From Ichthyosporea sp. XGB-2017a (lineage: Eukaryota; Opisthokonta; Ichthyosporea), in the NCBI GenBank assembly GCA_002811675.1, contig PDIM01000025.1:1-40924 (forward strand): a stretch of DNA of 40,924 nt, read 5' to 3'. Under the pieces are notes generated by a model that ran no database searches, was not told where the DNA came from, and was given only the letters and a program-made list of their open reading frames with translations. Made by a program: the position numbers and the translations under genes. How positions within the stretch are numbered: position 1 is the stretch's first letter; each line of letters begins with the position of its first letter. This document shows positions 19,062 through 30,750 of this stretch, in pieces.

Positions 19062-21282
19062 TTATCGCGCCTCCAATTCTTTGACTTTATCCAGGCAGAA
19101 TCTAGTTTCTGTTTTAAAGTCCAAAGGCACGGCACTGGTGACAGTGTATCGCATTTTCATTTCATCGTTGTACGTTTCACCTTTTCCTCGAACAGTAAAC
19201 AAAAATTGTTTGAAACAGGCATTAGCAAATACCTCATCATGGCGCATGTCATCTCCCTACCATTTCCAATTAACATCCAAAAGAATTTTACGTTAGTAAA
19301 ACGGATTTAAAGAGTCCAAATTACGAAAATGTTACTCGAAAAACAAATACTTACATTAGCCTTCATATACGCTAATTCATCAGCTGAATGACCTAGGACC
19401 TTATTTGCTTCCTCGTCGAATAGTGTCAACCAGCACTGAGACGTGGAGTCTGCTGCACTCAAATTCAAAACGTATCGATAGACTGGGCGACTGCGATTCT
19501 CCTGACATTTTTCACAGAACCACTGACCACTTGTTTCTGTAATTTTTTTTTTGCATTCTTTTGAGCAAGACGGATAGCTATAATTGCGATCTGATTTCAG
19601 CACAGTGATTGTCCCTTTGTTTGTAAAATAAATGGGCTTCTCAAGCTCAGATCCATTTATCGCACTTGTTCCCTCGAAGAACATACGTTCAGTCTTCATC
19701 CCACCAGTCTTTCTGGTAAAAGAGGTCGTCTGAATAGATTGGCCAACACTGTCATACCACCCTTTTAGCACATGACTTTCTTTAAAGTCGGGGTTTATCA
19801 AAATTGTGGCTCCTCCACCACCCAACGAAACGCCGTTCCACTCACTGATTCTAGCATCTTTTACCGAAACTACATCACCTGGTTTTCCTTCAAAATTTTC
19901 GGCTTGTTTGGCCCATAAGGTCAATCCTACTTCTTTAGCACTTTGATCAACCAATGTCACATCTTTCTTTTTAATAGGATTGTTTTTTGTTTTTGACATG
20001 ATTTCATTAAGCTCCCCCACTTCAGACAAAACACCGATTACATCTACTATTGAGTTCGCCTCACGCCCTTCCAATTCCTTTATCGGAACAAAATTGTATT
20101 TAACTTGAGGGACTAGACCATCATCAGCCATTGGAGTAATAACTGAATTGCGATCAAGGTTAATCTCATACATCGCTGAAGAGTTTGAAAACTTCTTGTT
20201 GGCCATCTTTACTTGCCCATTCTTAATAGTATAAACCTTATTCATTTCGATCATAGGATAAAACTTTTCACACTGCTCTTTAAAAGCAGTCACCTTAATA
20301 CTTCCACTGCTGTCAGCGCACTCAAAGCTAAAAAGTTTTCCGTCTCCATTTTGATTCGACCAGGTACGGATATCTCCTTTGGTCGTTACGCGTACTTTCA
20401 AAGCCCACCTGTTCAAGTAAGGGTTGATTCCATCCACGCTGCAAAAGGTCGTGGTTCCTGAAGGTGTCATTGCCCCTCCATATGAGGCAGATGGAGCATT
20501 GTTGAATGCTTCTTGAGGGCGATGTTGGTATTGCTGCTGCTGCTGTTGAGGCTGCTGTTGCTGAGGTTGATTCTGTGGCATTCCCCTTTCAGGGGCAGCT
20601 GGAGGCTGATCAGCACTCGTCGCTTGAATTTCAATGTTAGAGGGACTTCCAATCTTTTCTTGAACGTCTGAAGCAATGATTTCCACTTCCAAAACTATAA
20701 CAATTCTACAATAACATATGAAGGGAACAAATAGTCAATAATATGGAAGTTTAAAAAGCATCACAAAGACAGTACAACTTACTTTTTGTTTTGCACAGCA
20801 TTACACACAAAGTTCTTCAGCTTAAACACAGACAGTTTTTTCAGCTGCTCAGTTTTAACAAGGTCATTTAATTGTGTTCCAAGCATAGCTAGTATATTAA
20901 AGGGATTGTGTCAGCATACATGTTCGACTTGACAGCAAAGCATAAAACATAGATTCGCTTACCTTGTTGATAATGAACCCCATCAGAAAGGACCAATCTA
21001 AATCTTTCTGTCATTGCTCCATTCCCACTCTTATTCTGCATTCCCTTGGCACTGAGAACCTGCAAAATGGGTTCAGAGCATGGCTGTTCCGCATGAATAG
21101 CCTACATAAAAAGAAAACAAGAGGCATGCGCAAAATCCACATACATATTATCTTTAAACGTTAGCCAACACAGTTAAAAGTATATGCAGGTGTGGGAAAT
21201 AATCATCACAAAGATTCACAAGTAAAAGGTGTATGGTTCGATACTATACCTTTACAGCACCACTAGACAAAGTGAAACTCAT
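19062..21282 (-). CDS. RPA1: Replication protein A large subunit (RPA70)
   Basis: Five minus-strand exons, 21282-21250, 21101-20963, 20888-20783, 20705-19355 and 19256-19062, join in frame to give 607 residues (human 616). Single-stranded-DNA binding by RPA is central to replication, repair and recombination. The first three exons rebuild the N-terminal OB fold: MSFTLSSGAVK, PILQVLSAKG, RFRLVLSDGV and MLGTQLNDLV match the human protein. A Gln/Pro-rich linker (about residues 130-150) follows, then DNA-binding domains A and B (NPYLNRWALKVRVT; VDVIGVLSEVGEL) and C. Domain C carries the zinc finger, with Cys pairs in PSCSKEC and WFCEKC. The last exon supplies FKQFLFTVRGKGETYNDE, matching the human C-terminal segment. 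The acceptor used for exon 4 is the one before AATTGTTATAG, because the nearer ATAG breaks the frame. Confidence 0.96.
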
Positions 21283-21602
21283 GATAACCAAAACGACAAA
21301 TGCGAAGCACAGAATACACAAATTCAAATACCAATATAAAATCAACGCCTTTCCAACCAAGTAAGGAGTATAAGTATTGGTGTGTATCACTCAATGTCAA
21401 TCCACAATCCAGTTTACATACATATATCCCCCTGTGAAGCAGTAATCTGAATCTCTCCCTCTTACATACCTTCTCACCGCTGCAGCTGCACCACACCACC
21501 AAAACAGCTGCAGTACTACACCACACCAGCCCAACTGATCCCTCCCGGCGGGCCCCTTCCCCACTCCCCTTCCCCTTTACCCCTTTTCTTCCTTTTTTCC
21601 AG

Positions 21603-21616
21603 TTTTCCCGCCAAAA
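21603..21616. promoter_or_regulatory. E2F/DP-like site upstream of RPA1
   Basis: TTTTCCCGCCAAAA matches the E2F core TTTSSCGC on the plus strand, and its reverse reads TTTTGGCGGGAAAA, so it is nearly symmetric. It sits about 320 bases upstream of the RPA1 start codon. RPA1 is a classic S-phase gene controlled by E2F in animals and plants, so function is plausible but untested here. Confidence 0.45.
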
Positions 21617-22118
21617 TACAGCTTTGACTTTTTGAGGCTTTTTTCATTGAAACTTTTTTTATTTTTGGCTCTTTGCCGATGCTAAGTAGTCTGCACACAG
21701 CAAGTGGTAGTCAATTTCCCAGATTTGTAAACGAAGACAGTGCCCATCCGTAGTGGACATTGGCGTTGGAGGAGAACCGCGTCACAATAAATGCTTGAAG
21801 CTCATGACCTATGATAGAATTTGTACAAAAATTAACTGCCGAGGTGGTGGATTTGGGTAAATAGAATAAATTCACAAAGCTGACATACACTTTTCTGGCT
21901 TTTTACAAACATGTAGCTCTGTTACAACACTCACGATGAAGCGATGTGGAAGCCAAACCAAGGCAAGTCAATGACTGAGCAAAATGCGAAAGAGACGGAA
22001 TAACCGATGTACGCAAATGTATTAAATGTATGAATAGAACAGAACAATGACCTTCTAAACAAAGAAACATAGAGCATCGAAGCTGGCAACACCTGCTCAA
22101 GATTATAAACAAGCAGTG

Positions 22119-22154
<36 letters not shown>
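22119..22154. repeat. (CAT)12 microsatellite
   Basis: Twelve perfect CAT units lie in the intergenic region between RPA1 and the G8/X8 gene. On the minus strand it reads as ATG repeats and creates an artificial Met run in an open frame. Confidence 0.95.
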
Positions 22155-22878
22155 TTGCACTATCATGAGTGGGATAAAGACAAGGAGGGGAGGTTGCAAC
22201 AGAGGTTGTACATGGTACAAGTATCCATAGTCCGTTCTTACATACATAATTACCAAACAGACTTATAAGCAGCTGTCAACTGCGAATACATCTAATATGT
22301 ACTGTAACACCCTTCACGTCTTCAAGGTCACATAAAGATAATAATAACATAAATTACATTTCTTTATTTCACTTAGTAATTCCTTTTTATGGAAAAGGCA
22401 AGCTGGTACTTTAGCTTGTGGTTATTATGTTTTGGTTACAAACCCTACCCATAGACAAACTGGTTGTGCCAGAAATTTGTTTCTATTATTTCTTAATCGG
22501 GCGAATAATTGCCTTTCTGAATTCTGGAGGTTAAACTTTCCATATTTTCTTGGTACGAGGGAAACAAGCAGTGTGGAACTCATATCAGACAAAAGAGTGG
22601 GATGGGCTTTCCTTTATTGCTCTGTTGGCTTCTCGCTACTATGCAGTGAGTCAGAAGTGTGTAGTTCTTTTTATTTATAGCTTAAGCACTGTTTTTTCCT
22701 TTCATGAGGCGTCTTTTGGTCTCTATAACTACAAAGAGACGGGCATTGTACTCATTCTGTTTTTTCCTTATCGAGTCCTTTTGTTTGTGATTTTGCAAAC
22801 TAAACAGATTTGATTTTTGGTTTTAGCGCGATCGCTTGACATACCTAACCTCACTCGCTTAGGTTGAATACTTTTAAA

Positions 22879-25800
22879 ATGAGACAGGTCTTCAAAGTGG
22901 CTTTTGTGGCTTTGCTGCTGGTAACGATTCCAGCGTCCCTGGCATGCACTGATAGTGGTGATCGTTGGAGCTCTGGAGGAACTTGGCCTGGAGGAAAGGT
23001 ACCCGGCGAATGGTCTTCAGTCGTAATTCCAACCGGCAAGACTGTACTTTTGGATGTGAGCCCCCCAGCGCTCAAAAATATCAGAGTCGAAGGAACACTA
23101 AGATTTTCTCGTGCCCCTGAACACCTGCATGTGAATATTGAGCATATTCTGGTGACAAGCACAGGCAATCTGGAAATTGGAACCGAAGATTGTCCAATAA
23201 CCAAACACGTAATGGTGAATTTTTATGGCTCTCGTTCCAACTTCGAGGCAAATAGATTGAGTTCTATTGGGACGGATCCTGCCGATGGTGCCAATATGGG
23301 TGTCAAAGGCCTCGCTGTAGCCTCTGGAGGAAGCGTCTCTGTAATTGGAATACAAGATCGCAAACCGTGGACAAGATTGTCGAAAACAGCTGAGAAAGGC
23401 TCTGACTCCCTCTCCATCAGTCCTTCAGGTTCTGGATGGCAAAATGGTGACGAAATTGTAATTTCGTCAACAGATTTTGGTATTGACAAGTACTGGGGGA
23501 ATAGTCAAGGCTACAAAGCCCAGACAGAAAGTGCGAAGATTACGTCACTGAGTAATGGAAATAAGGACCTAAAAATGGACAAAGCTTTAGAATTCATGCA
23601 TTATGGCTATGATGATGAAAAGGCTGAAATTGCATCCCTTACGCGCCATGTAGTATTCACCGCAACAAAAGAAGCAGGAGACTTCAAAGGAATGAGCTGG
23701 ACCAAAACTGATGACCAATTTGGAGGCCATATAATAGTGAGAGTGGCAAAATTAGCACGATTTGCTGGCATTGAAATTGTCAACTTTGGACAAAAAGCTG
23801 TGCTTGGACGCTATCCAATTCACTTTCATCAAACTGGGAATACTGTTTCTGATACTAAAACCCACTATGTGAAAGGTTGCGCCATTCACCATTCATTCCA
23901 AAGAGGTGTTGTAATTCATGATTCAGACCGCATCCTGGTCCAAGACAATGTTATCTTTGACATTATGGGACATGGATACTTTTTAGAAGATGGTGCAGAG
24001 CAGAAAAATGAGTTCGTAGGCAATTATGGTGCCCTATGTCATGAGGTCGAGAAGGATCGACTCATTCCAACTGAAAATCGCCCCTCTGTTTTCTGGGTAA
24101 CAAACCCTGATAATACCTATGTCGGCAATGTTGCAGTTGATTCGTTCGTTGGTTTTTGGTATTCATTCCCTAGCTTTCCGAATGGGCTCTCTACAGAGAA
24201 ATACAAGGCCACTAAGTGGCGCAGACCTAGAGCCCTTCCATTGCTTAAATTTTCAGATAATGTTGCCCATTCCATGTACCAGTTTGGAGTGTTTGTAGAT
24301 GGTGCGCAAAAGCCAGACGGCTCTGAAGAGAATGCAGGATATCACCCCCGTGTGCCACCGTACGAACTTGACCATCAGTTCTGGCAGGGTACAGGAGTAG
24401 ATGCCGTCTTCGACAAGTTAACAGCTTATAAGTGTAGGAATTGGGGCTTCTGGGCAAGAGGGGACCATATCATACTTGACAACTCTAAGATTATTGGAAA
24501 CCTAAACGGTGCGATTGTTGCTGGAGGTCCTTCTGTTATAAGAAATACATTGTTTGTAGGAGAGAGTGGTAATCCTGGTAATCCTCACCATGTTGGATGG
24601 ATACCAGATATGCCTGTTAGCAGAGCTGTAGTTTGGACAAATGAAATACCCATAATTGGGGCGGCAGTGTATGACTTTGGTGGGCCTTCCTTCTTCGAAA
24701 GCCTTTCTTTTAGAGGGTTCAAAGCAAATAAGTTTCGTGATGCAGGAGCATTAAGCTCTGTCATTAACGGGCCCTTTGTGCAGTATCCACGAAACATTTA
24801 TTATAACATGCAGTTCCTAGATGATAGTAATCGTGTTTTAATGGTCCAAATGCCACAAGGTTGGACAGGAAATGATGTAACTAGAGATGGACCATTGAAT
24901 CTGAACTTTTATGACCTTGATGGGTCAATTACCGGTATTCCAAACGGATTGATTGTAACCAATGATCCCTGGATGGTCTTCTCGGGCTGTGTACTTGTGC
25001 CCGAATGGAATGCATATAAATGCCCGCCAAGCTTTAAGCCATACATTAACTTTGAAATCACAAACAGAGACCAAGGCAATACTGACTTTAGGTCTTCTCG
25101 AGATACTTCTAAGTTCAAGCATGCTGCCACTGTACATCGTCTAGGGGATTCGTATGAGCCCAACAAAAAAATTACTCGTTTCGAAGGGGGAGGGTGGCGT
25201 GCTAATGTCTTAGCAATGGAGTCGTACACAGTTCGCTTTTCTGATAACCATCCACTGCCACCCAAAATCGCCTTGAATGTGAGGGCTGCTGCCCCAGGAG
25301 AATGGGTTCACTTTGCGTTGCCATACCCCACAGCACCTTCGCGAGTTAAAAGAGGATGGGGAAGTGCTTTAATGACCCCGACAAACAATGTTTTAGACAT
25401 AGACGTAAACAGATACCATTACGATTCTTCCAACCAGCTTTTGCACATCAAGGTAGTTGCCGACGGCAACAATGGAAATTTTAACTGGGCTAGCTTTGCT
25501 GACTACACTAATAGTGGCAGCTTTGTTGAAGTTGATGTGCCCTGTTCAAAGGGTAGCTGCTCCGTTGATAAGTGGCAGAGTCCCCCGAAAGTTTCTCCAA
25601 AAGTTGACATGAGCAAAAACATTGAAGTATTTGGGTCTGAAATTGGTGCTTGCCATGTATCGCCCAAACCTGACGGTAATTTTGACATGCATGTTGCCAA
25701 GGTTCCATCAAATGGAAAAGCAGAATTTCTTTACAATCGAATTACCAAAGAATTGCATTATTCAATTCACCATACAATACCAAATGCAGATACAACTGTT

Positions 25801-27991
25801 GCGCACATACATGTTGGGGAAAGTGGGCAAAACGGCCCTCCCTTATTTACCCTTGCAACAGCTAGAAGCCCCATAAGAGGGATCATTCCAAAAATAACTA
25901 TGTCACAATATGCTGAACTTCACGCTGGAAAGTGGTATGTTAATATTCATACGAAGCAGTACGGAAGTGGCCAGGCTCGCGGACAAATTGGTTGTGTTCG
26001 AGGAAGTAGTGGTGGCGACTGTGGCCCTGTTGAGAAGCTTGCAGTAGGACAAAAGGATGGATGCTCTTACAGCCCAGGCGAATTCTTTCCGGTATTCACG
26101 GACTCTCCACAGAATGGATTTCAAATTAAAGGTGCTAGTGACATTAATGAATCTGGCCAGAAGACTTGTGGGTCCAAAAGTGCACGCCTTACTTTGAAGA
26201 ACTCGGAATGGTTTGGAATTTTTCACAATAATTGGGGATCTGGAGCCAAGCCTGACTCTGCCAATTACAAGTCTCTCCAATTCTTTGTGAAAAAGAAGTC
26301 TACATCTGTACCAGGGGATGACACAATTGAGCTTGAAGTTCGCATGGATGACACGGATAGCAATGATTCTAACTTTGTTCGCATTACATCTGACATGATA
26401 AGCAATAGAATTATTAGTGCATCTGAATGGTCTTTAGTCCGTGTCCCGATTTCTTTGTTTAGAAGTAAGTATCTAAATTTTAGCTTCTTAAATTGTTTTC
26501 TACTTAAATGTACTAACTGCTTTGCTTTTTTTAGACCAAAATATTTTTGCAAACGGTATTCGCCTTTTTTATTTGAGGCAGTGGGAAGGATGGAGATTTG
26601 GTCAGAACGAAATATATATTGACAATATGGGGTTGATTGATGTTCCTGTGAACCCAATCTTTTCTTATACTAATGACAACATCTCCTCTAACAAAGATAT
26701 TGGGAAAGTGTGTGAGATTGTCCCCCGGCCCCCGGAAGAACCTGAACCTGAGCCAGAGCCTCAGCCAGAGCCTGAGCCCCAGCCAGAGCCTGATAATTGC
26801 GTCGCAAATAGGTCACAAGACTGGACTACTGTGTGTAAAGCTGTCGTGTATGCATGCTCTCGAATTGATTGTGTAAATGATAGAAGTATCAACGAAGAGT
26901 GGCAGTGGTGTAAAGAGTCAGTGAGTAGCTCCAACAGAGCTTTGAGGCTGCCAGTAATTTTCACTACAGCCGACTTTATCTTCAATAAGTACTTTAAAAA
27001 GTTAAATTCTTGTAGCAGATCGGCAGCCAAAATTTCCAAATCTTTTCCGGTTGCCAAACCCGTAAAACAATGTGTACCAAAGGCCGATATTAGTACTGCA
27101 ACACTTTGTAAGGCCTTCGAGTATGCTTGTACAAGAGTTTCTTGCTCTGGATACTCTGAATGCTCTGTTGTAAACGCAAACTATATTTTCCAGAAGTATT
27201 ATGATGAGCTTAATAGTTGCAGTAAGAGTGCAGGAATCACAGGTTTCACTCTAAGTAGTGGGGAATTTCTTCCTGGATATAATCAAGCCGGGAGTGGAAA
27301 CAACGATGTATCATTTTGCGTAACAGATCGTTCTAAGGATTGGTCTACTATTTGTTCAGCTATAAAGTATGCATGCACGCGAATCTCATGCGATTCCTTT
27401 GAGCCGGAATGGAAATGGTGCAAAGAGCGGGTAAGTAGCTCTGCTCAGTCTAGCTTAATCCAGGTCATATACCCCATCGCCGACAAAATCTTCAATGAGT
27501 ATAAAAAGAAGTTGAAGTCTTGCAGCTCATCAGCTGGAAAATCTATTACCGTTTGGCCTTCACCCACGCCTCGCAAGGTATGCATAGCACGGGATGATGT
27601 TTCGTTTGAAACGTTATGCAAAGCAATGGATTATGCCTGTACCAGGATTTTCTGCTACGTAAGTCAATGCAACCTTGCAAACGCCGGATCCATCTTCACT
27701 CGATATTATAACGAGCTTAACTCTTGCAGCAGCTCTGCTGGAAGACTAGGTTATAGGCTCCAAGATGGAACCATCGTTTATGCCTACCAATCAGGAAAAT
27801 ATGATGAAAACAGCTTGATTGTTACCCCCCCTGCCCCCAAGGAAAATGACCAGCAGAAACCGGAGAACTCTACTAGTGATGATCCTTCTACTTCCTCTAC
27901 GTCTAGTGATGCGGGATCAAACATAGATTCCAACGTTGATCCAAATGAGCTGACTAAAGCCGATGATGCCATTGATTTTAACTATTCCTAA
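22879..27991 (+). CDS. Secreted G8/beta-helix (CEMIP-like), CHRD and X8 multidomain protein
   Basis: Two exons, 22879-26464 and 26535-27991, joined in phase 1 across a 70-base intron with a GTACTAACTG branch site, give 1680 residues. The ATG at 22879 precedes a clear signal peptide (VAFVALLLVTIPASLAC). Domains in order: G8 (about residues 28-150; RWSSGGTWPGGKVPG), right-handed parallel beta-helix repeats (about 280-450; GRYPIHFHQTG, GCAIHHSFQRGVVIHDS) as in CEMIP/TMEM2 and fibrocystin, a CHRD-like domain (about 924-1040; VAHIHVGESGQNGPP, then GKWYVNIHT), a carbohydrate-binding-like fold (about 1060-1245), a Pro-Glu linker (about 1261-1282), and four X8/CBM43-like Cys domains (1283 to about 1610). 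The tail is acidic and Ser-rich; there is no GPI or membrane anchor. X8 domains bind beta-1,3-glucan in plants, so a matrix or wall polysaccharide role is inferred. AATAAA is at 28043-28048. Confidence 0.9.
26790..27760 (+). repeat. Duplicated pair of X8-like domains inside the G8/X8 gene
   Basis: Four Cys-rich domains fall in two alternating types. Types 1 and 3 share C-V-x-x-R-S-x-D-W, EWxWCKE and VSSS; types 2 and 4 share ATLCKAF/ETLCKAM, YACTR and YYxELNSCS-SAG. The order 1-2-3-4 shows that a two-domain unit of about 260 bases per domain was duplicated as a pair after the first duplication. Confidence 0.8.
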
Positions 27992-28626
27992 AGTCCTGAC
28001 ATAAAGTCCTTTGGAGTACTCCTAGGGAATGCAAACACTTCCAATAAACTGAAAGCTCCCTTCCAGATACTCTTAGGGGGCACAAATGAAAAGGAAGCAG
28101 CTTACGAATCGAGAGACCCAGAACTTATATAATGTGGTACATTGAGGCAAAAATGACATATAGCTCCAGGAACAGCCAGCTCAGAGTGACACCATACGCC
28201 ATGGGCATTGGGCGTCCGGGGTTGTCCTTGTTCCCTCCCTCATTAGCAACTCCAAATGCACATCGCGCCCCTCTCCCTTCTTCCCTGAACTAGAAACTTT
28301 TCAGAAGAAGTCTAGTCTGGATATAAGCCAGAAGAACAAACAAGAAGTTTATCGAACAAACTATGTAATAGTGCGCAAACAAGGGTCGCTACATCTCTTT
28401 GCATTGCAAAAGTCAAACAAGGAAAGGAACAAGGCAGAGGAGAACAAGTTGACTATGAATTACCACTGAGTAGCATAACCCTCATCCCCATTAATCAATA
28501 AATAAATAAATGGAAAATAAATGGAGTCTCCGTTGTTTTATTTATAGTGTGTTGGTTTACCTTGAAACTTGAGAGGAAGATTAGCTATTCCTGTAGTTTG
28601 GGATTTCCTGCTTTGAGAGATCTAAA
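27992..28626. other. Intergenic: 3' flank of G8/X8 gene, promoter of SPS2
   Basis: AATAAA at 28043-28048 probably ends the upstream transcript. The remainder should contain the SPS2 promoter and leader. I found no coding exon. Confidence 0.5.
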
Positions 28627-29889
28627 ATGTTGCCTTTGCGGAAGAAAATCGGGGAATTTGTCCCACAAGACCATGGATTATCGAAAGAGTTCCGATTGTT
28701 GAAGTTCACCCAACTTAAGGGGTGAGGTTGCAAAGTTCCCCAAAGCGAATTAGAAAAGATATTGTCGACCATTAATATCTTAACATATAATACAGATGCG
28801 GATAAGGAATCGAGTGCGGCGAGCGTAAAGCATGTGAAGGATGGTATTGGGATAGGATTAGATAGCTGCGTCATTCCGACAAAGCATGAAGGTGTCTTCC
28901 TGGTACAGACGACTGATTTCTTTTACCCGCTCATAGACAATCCCTATATTATGGGTGAAATTGCCTGCGCGAATGTACTGAGCGACTTATATGCAATGGG
29001 CATTTATGATTGTGATAACATGCTGATGCTTTTTGGATTGAGTAGAGAAATGGACGTAGAAGAGCGTTCTATTGTCTCAGGCATGATGGTGAAAGGGTTT
29101 GTTGATCAAGCTGTTAATTTCGGGGAAACATTGGTAACTGGGGGGCAAACCGTTATGAACCCGTGGGTTATGATGGGAGGTGTTGCAACAAAGGTTGCGA
29201 GAAAGGGGGAGTTTATTGTTCCCGATTTGGCGGAAAGTGGAGATGTGCTAATTTTAACGAAACCTTTAGGAACTCAGGTTTGCGTCAATCTGTATGAATG
29301 GCTGGATAAGAACTCTCCCAGGTGGGACATGGCAAAAAATATTGTCAACGCTGAGGAAGGTAAGTTCGTATTGTATATGTGTGATAAGGCTTAACACTTT
29401 ACAAAGAAAATAGTAATAACAAGTTTCTATTCCGTTTGAGCAGCTAAGCACGCTTACAAAATGGCTATAGCATCCATGCGACATCTCAACCGAAATGCTG
29501 CTTTACTAATGCAAAAGTATGGGGCGCATGGATCCACAGACGTGACGGGATTTGGTATTCTTGGGCATAGTCGAAACTTGGCTGAATTTCAAAAGAATAA
29601 CGTTTGCTTTAACATTCATACGCTTCCTATTTTCAATAAGATGGCGGAAGTGAATGCCGCAACAGGAAACATCTTTAAGTTAAAGGAGGGGTTGTCCAGT
29701 GAGACGTCGGGAGGCCTTTTGGTAATGCTTCCTAAAAAACAGGCAGGTCAGTTTGTGAATGAGCTCTATGAAATGGATGGTAAAATGTGGAAGTCGTGGG
29801 TTGTCGGTGAAGTAGTGGAAGCGACAGAAAGAACTGCAAAGATTGTTCCTGACGCGAAAGTAGTCGATGTTGATTTTGCTGCTCCTTAA
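28627..29889 (+). CDS. SEPHS2: Selenophosphate synthetase, selenocysteine-containing (SPS2)
   Basis: Exons 28627-29359 and 29444-29889, joined in phase 1 across an 84-base intron, give 392 residues, the same length as human SPS1, when the in-frame TGA at 28723-28725 (codon 33) is read as selenocysteine. The enzyme makes selenophosphate from selenide and ATP for Sec-tRNA synthesis. The TGA lies exactly at the active-site position: FTQLKG-U-GCKVPQ, where homologues have Sec or Cys followed by the catalytic Lys. Before it, PQDHGLSKEFRLLKF matches the family N terminus; after it come DSCVIP, VQTTDFFYP, ACANVLSDLYAMG, TGGQTVMNPW, TKPLGTQ, TDVTGFGILGH and SETSGG. Nearby genes end normally at TGA, so this is not a reassigned code. 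A usual ATG-based call would start at an internal codon after the TGA. Confidence 0.95.
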
Positions 29890-30750
29890 TTGGAAGTGTT
29901 CTTGTTTTCTTCTTTGTTGGGTTTTATGTTTCTTCATTAGTTTTTGTTCCTTTGAATTCCTTTTTTTAAACTTCATGCATTGGCTACTAATGCACGTGTT
30001 TGGTCGACATAATTTTGTGCAGCTTTGGGGAACGAATTTAAAAAGCGTATGAAGTAAATTTATTGAAAGGTTCGTCATTCTCCATCTTTCCTCATAAAAT
30101 TTTGTCTAAGAGACAAGCGAGTTCCAGTACCTTGTGCTGATACCCTTGTGACTCTACGAACCAATATGATGCTGTTGACACAAACTTCATAAACCACACG
30201 AAGATGTCATTAGCGGAGCAAAAAAAAGAGAGGTAGATGGGAAGAGTGGCAATTGGAGTTATGATTCATTGTGAAGAACAATAAATTAGACAGAAGATAG
30301 GGAAATAATTAGAAGCAAGGAGGCAGCTAGGGTTATGGTATAGGTTGGTGTCAGCTGCTGGATCCGTGATCAGCTGGGGGGGGGGCATGCAGGAATGGCT
30401 GCGGTTATGGGCCCTTTCCCTGTACTGGTTATTATTGGACTGTAGCAGGGACTGTGTGTGTTGGTGTGTGTGTGAGTGGTTTACTAACAGAGACACTGTG
30501 GAATCCCATGAACAAGTAGCAGGGCTGCAGACTGACTGGGTGATTGCGCTGCGTAGAGGTGTGCAATTTGTGCGCTGTGGTGTGGATTTCATATAGAGCG
30601 GTAAAGAACGACAGGAAAGGGGCTTTTTGCCTGTTTTTGGACGTTGTTGTGGAGAACCGTAGCGAGCAACCTGCGTAGGCATATATGTGTAAGTGCGTAT
30701 GCTTCATCTATTAGTGTAACCCGGTCTATTTCCTTGTAAAGTGAAAAGAA
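29890..30750. other. SPS2 3' UTR and promoter of the GPR137-like gene
   Basis: The 3' UTR of SPS2 should lie here and should hold a SECIS element. AATAAA at 30280-30285 could be its poly(A) signal. I could not fold a convincing SECIS by eye; a weak candidate is discussed under findings. The right half, with a run of G at about 30377-30386 and TG-rich sequence, probably belongs to the next promoter. No coding exon was seen. Confidence 0.4.

Larger units (their letters stand above)
21283..22878. other. Divergent intergenic region between RPA1 and the G8/X8 gene
   Basis: About 1.6 kb lies between two divergent starts. Near RPA1 there is a GC-rich patch (about 21541-21590) followed by an E2F-like site, listed separately. 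A (CAT)12 microsatellite lies at 22119-22154. The open frames in it, including one with a Met run made by the CAT repeat, look spurious. No exon was recognised. Confidence 0.45.

Noticed and set aside
20690-20692. A TTG start for RPA1 at 20692
   Set aside because: Upstream exons restore the conserved N-terminal OB fold and an ATG at 21282, so this TTG is an internal Leu codon.
21903-22256. A minus-strand open frame with a run of Met
   Set aside because: The Met run is made by the (CAT)12 microsatellite; the remainder shows no conserved feature.
28723-28725. TGA in SPS2 read as a disabling stop or a pseudogene sign
   Set aside because: It falls exactly at the Sec position of the family and the rest of the gene is intact with a proper intron, so selenocysteine is the better reading.
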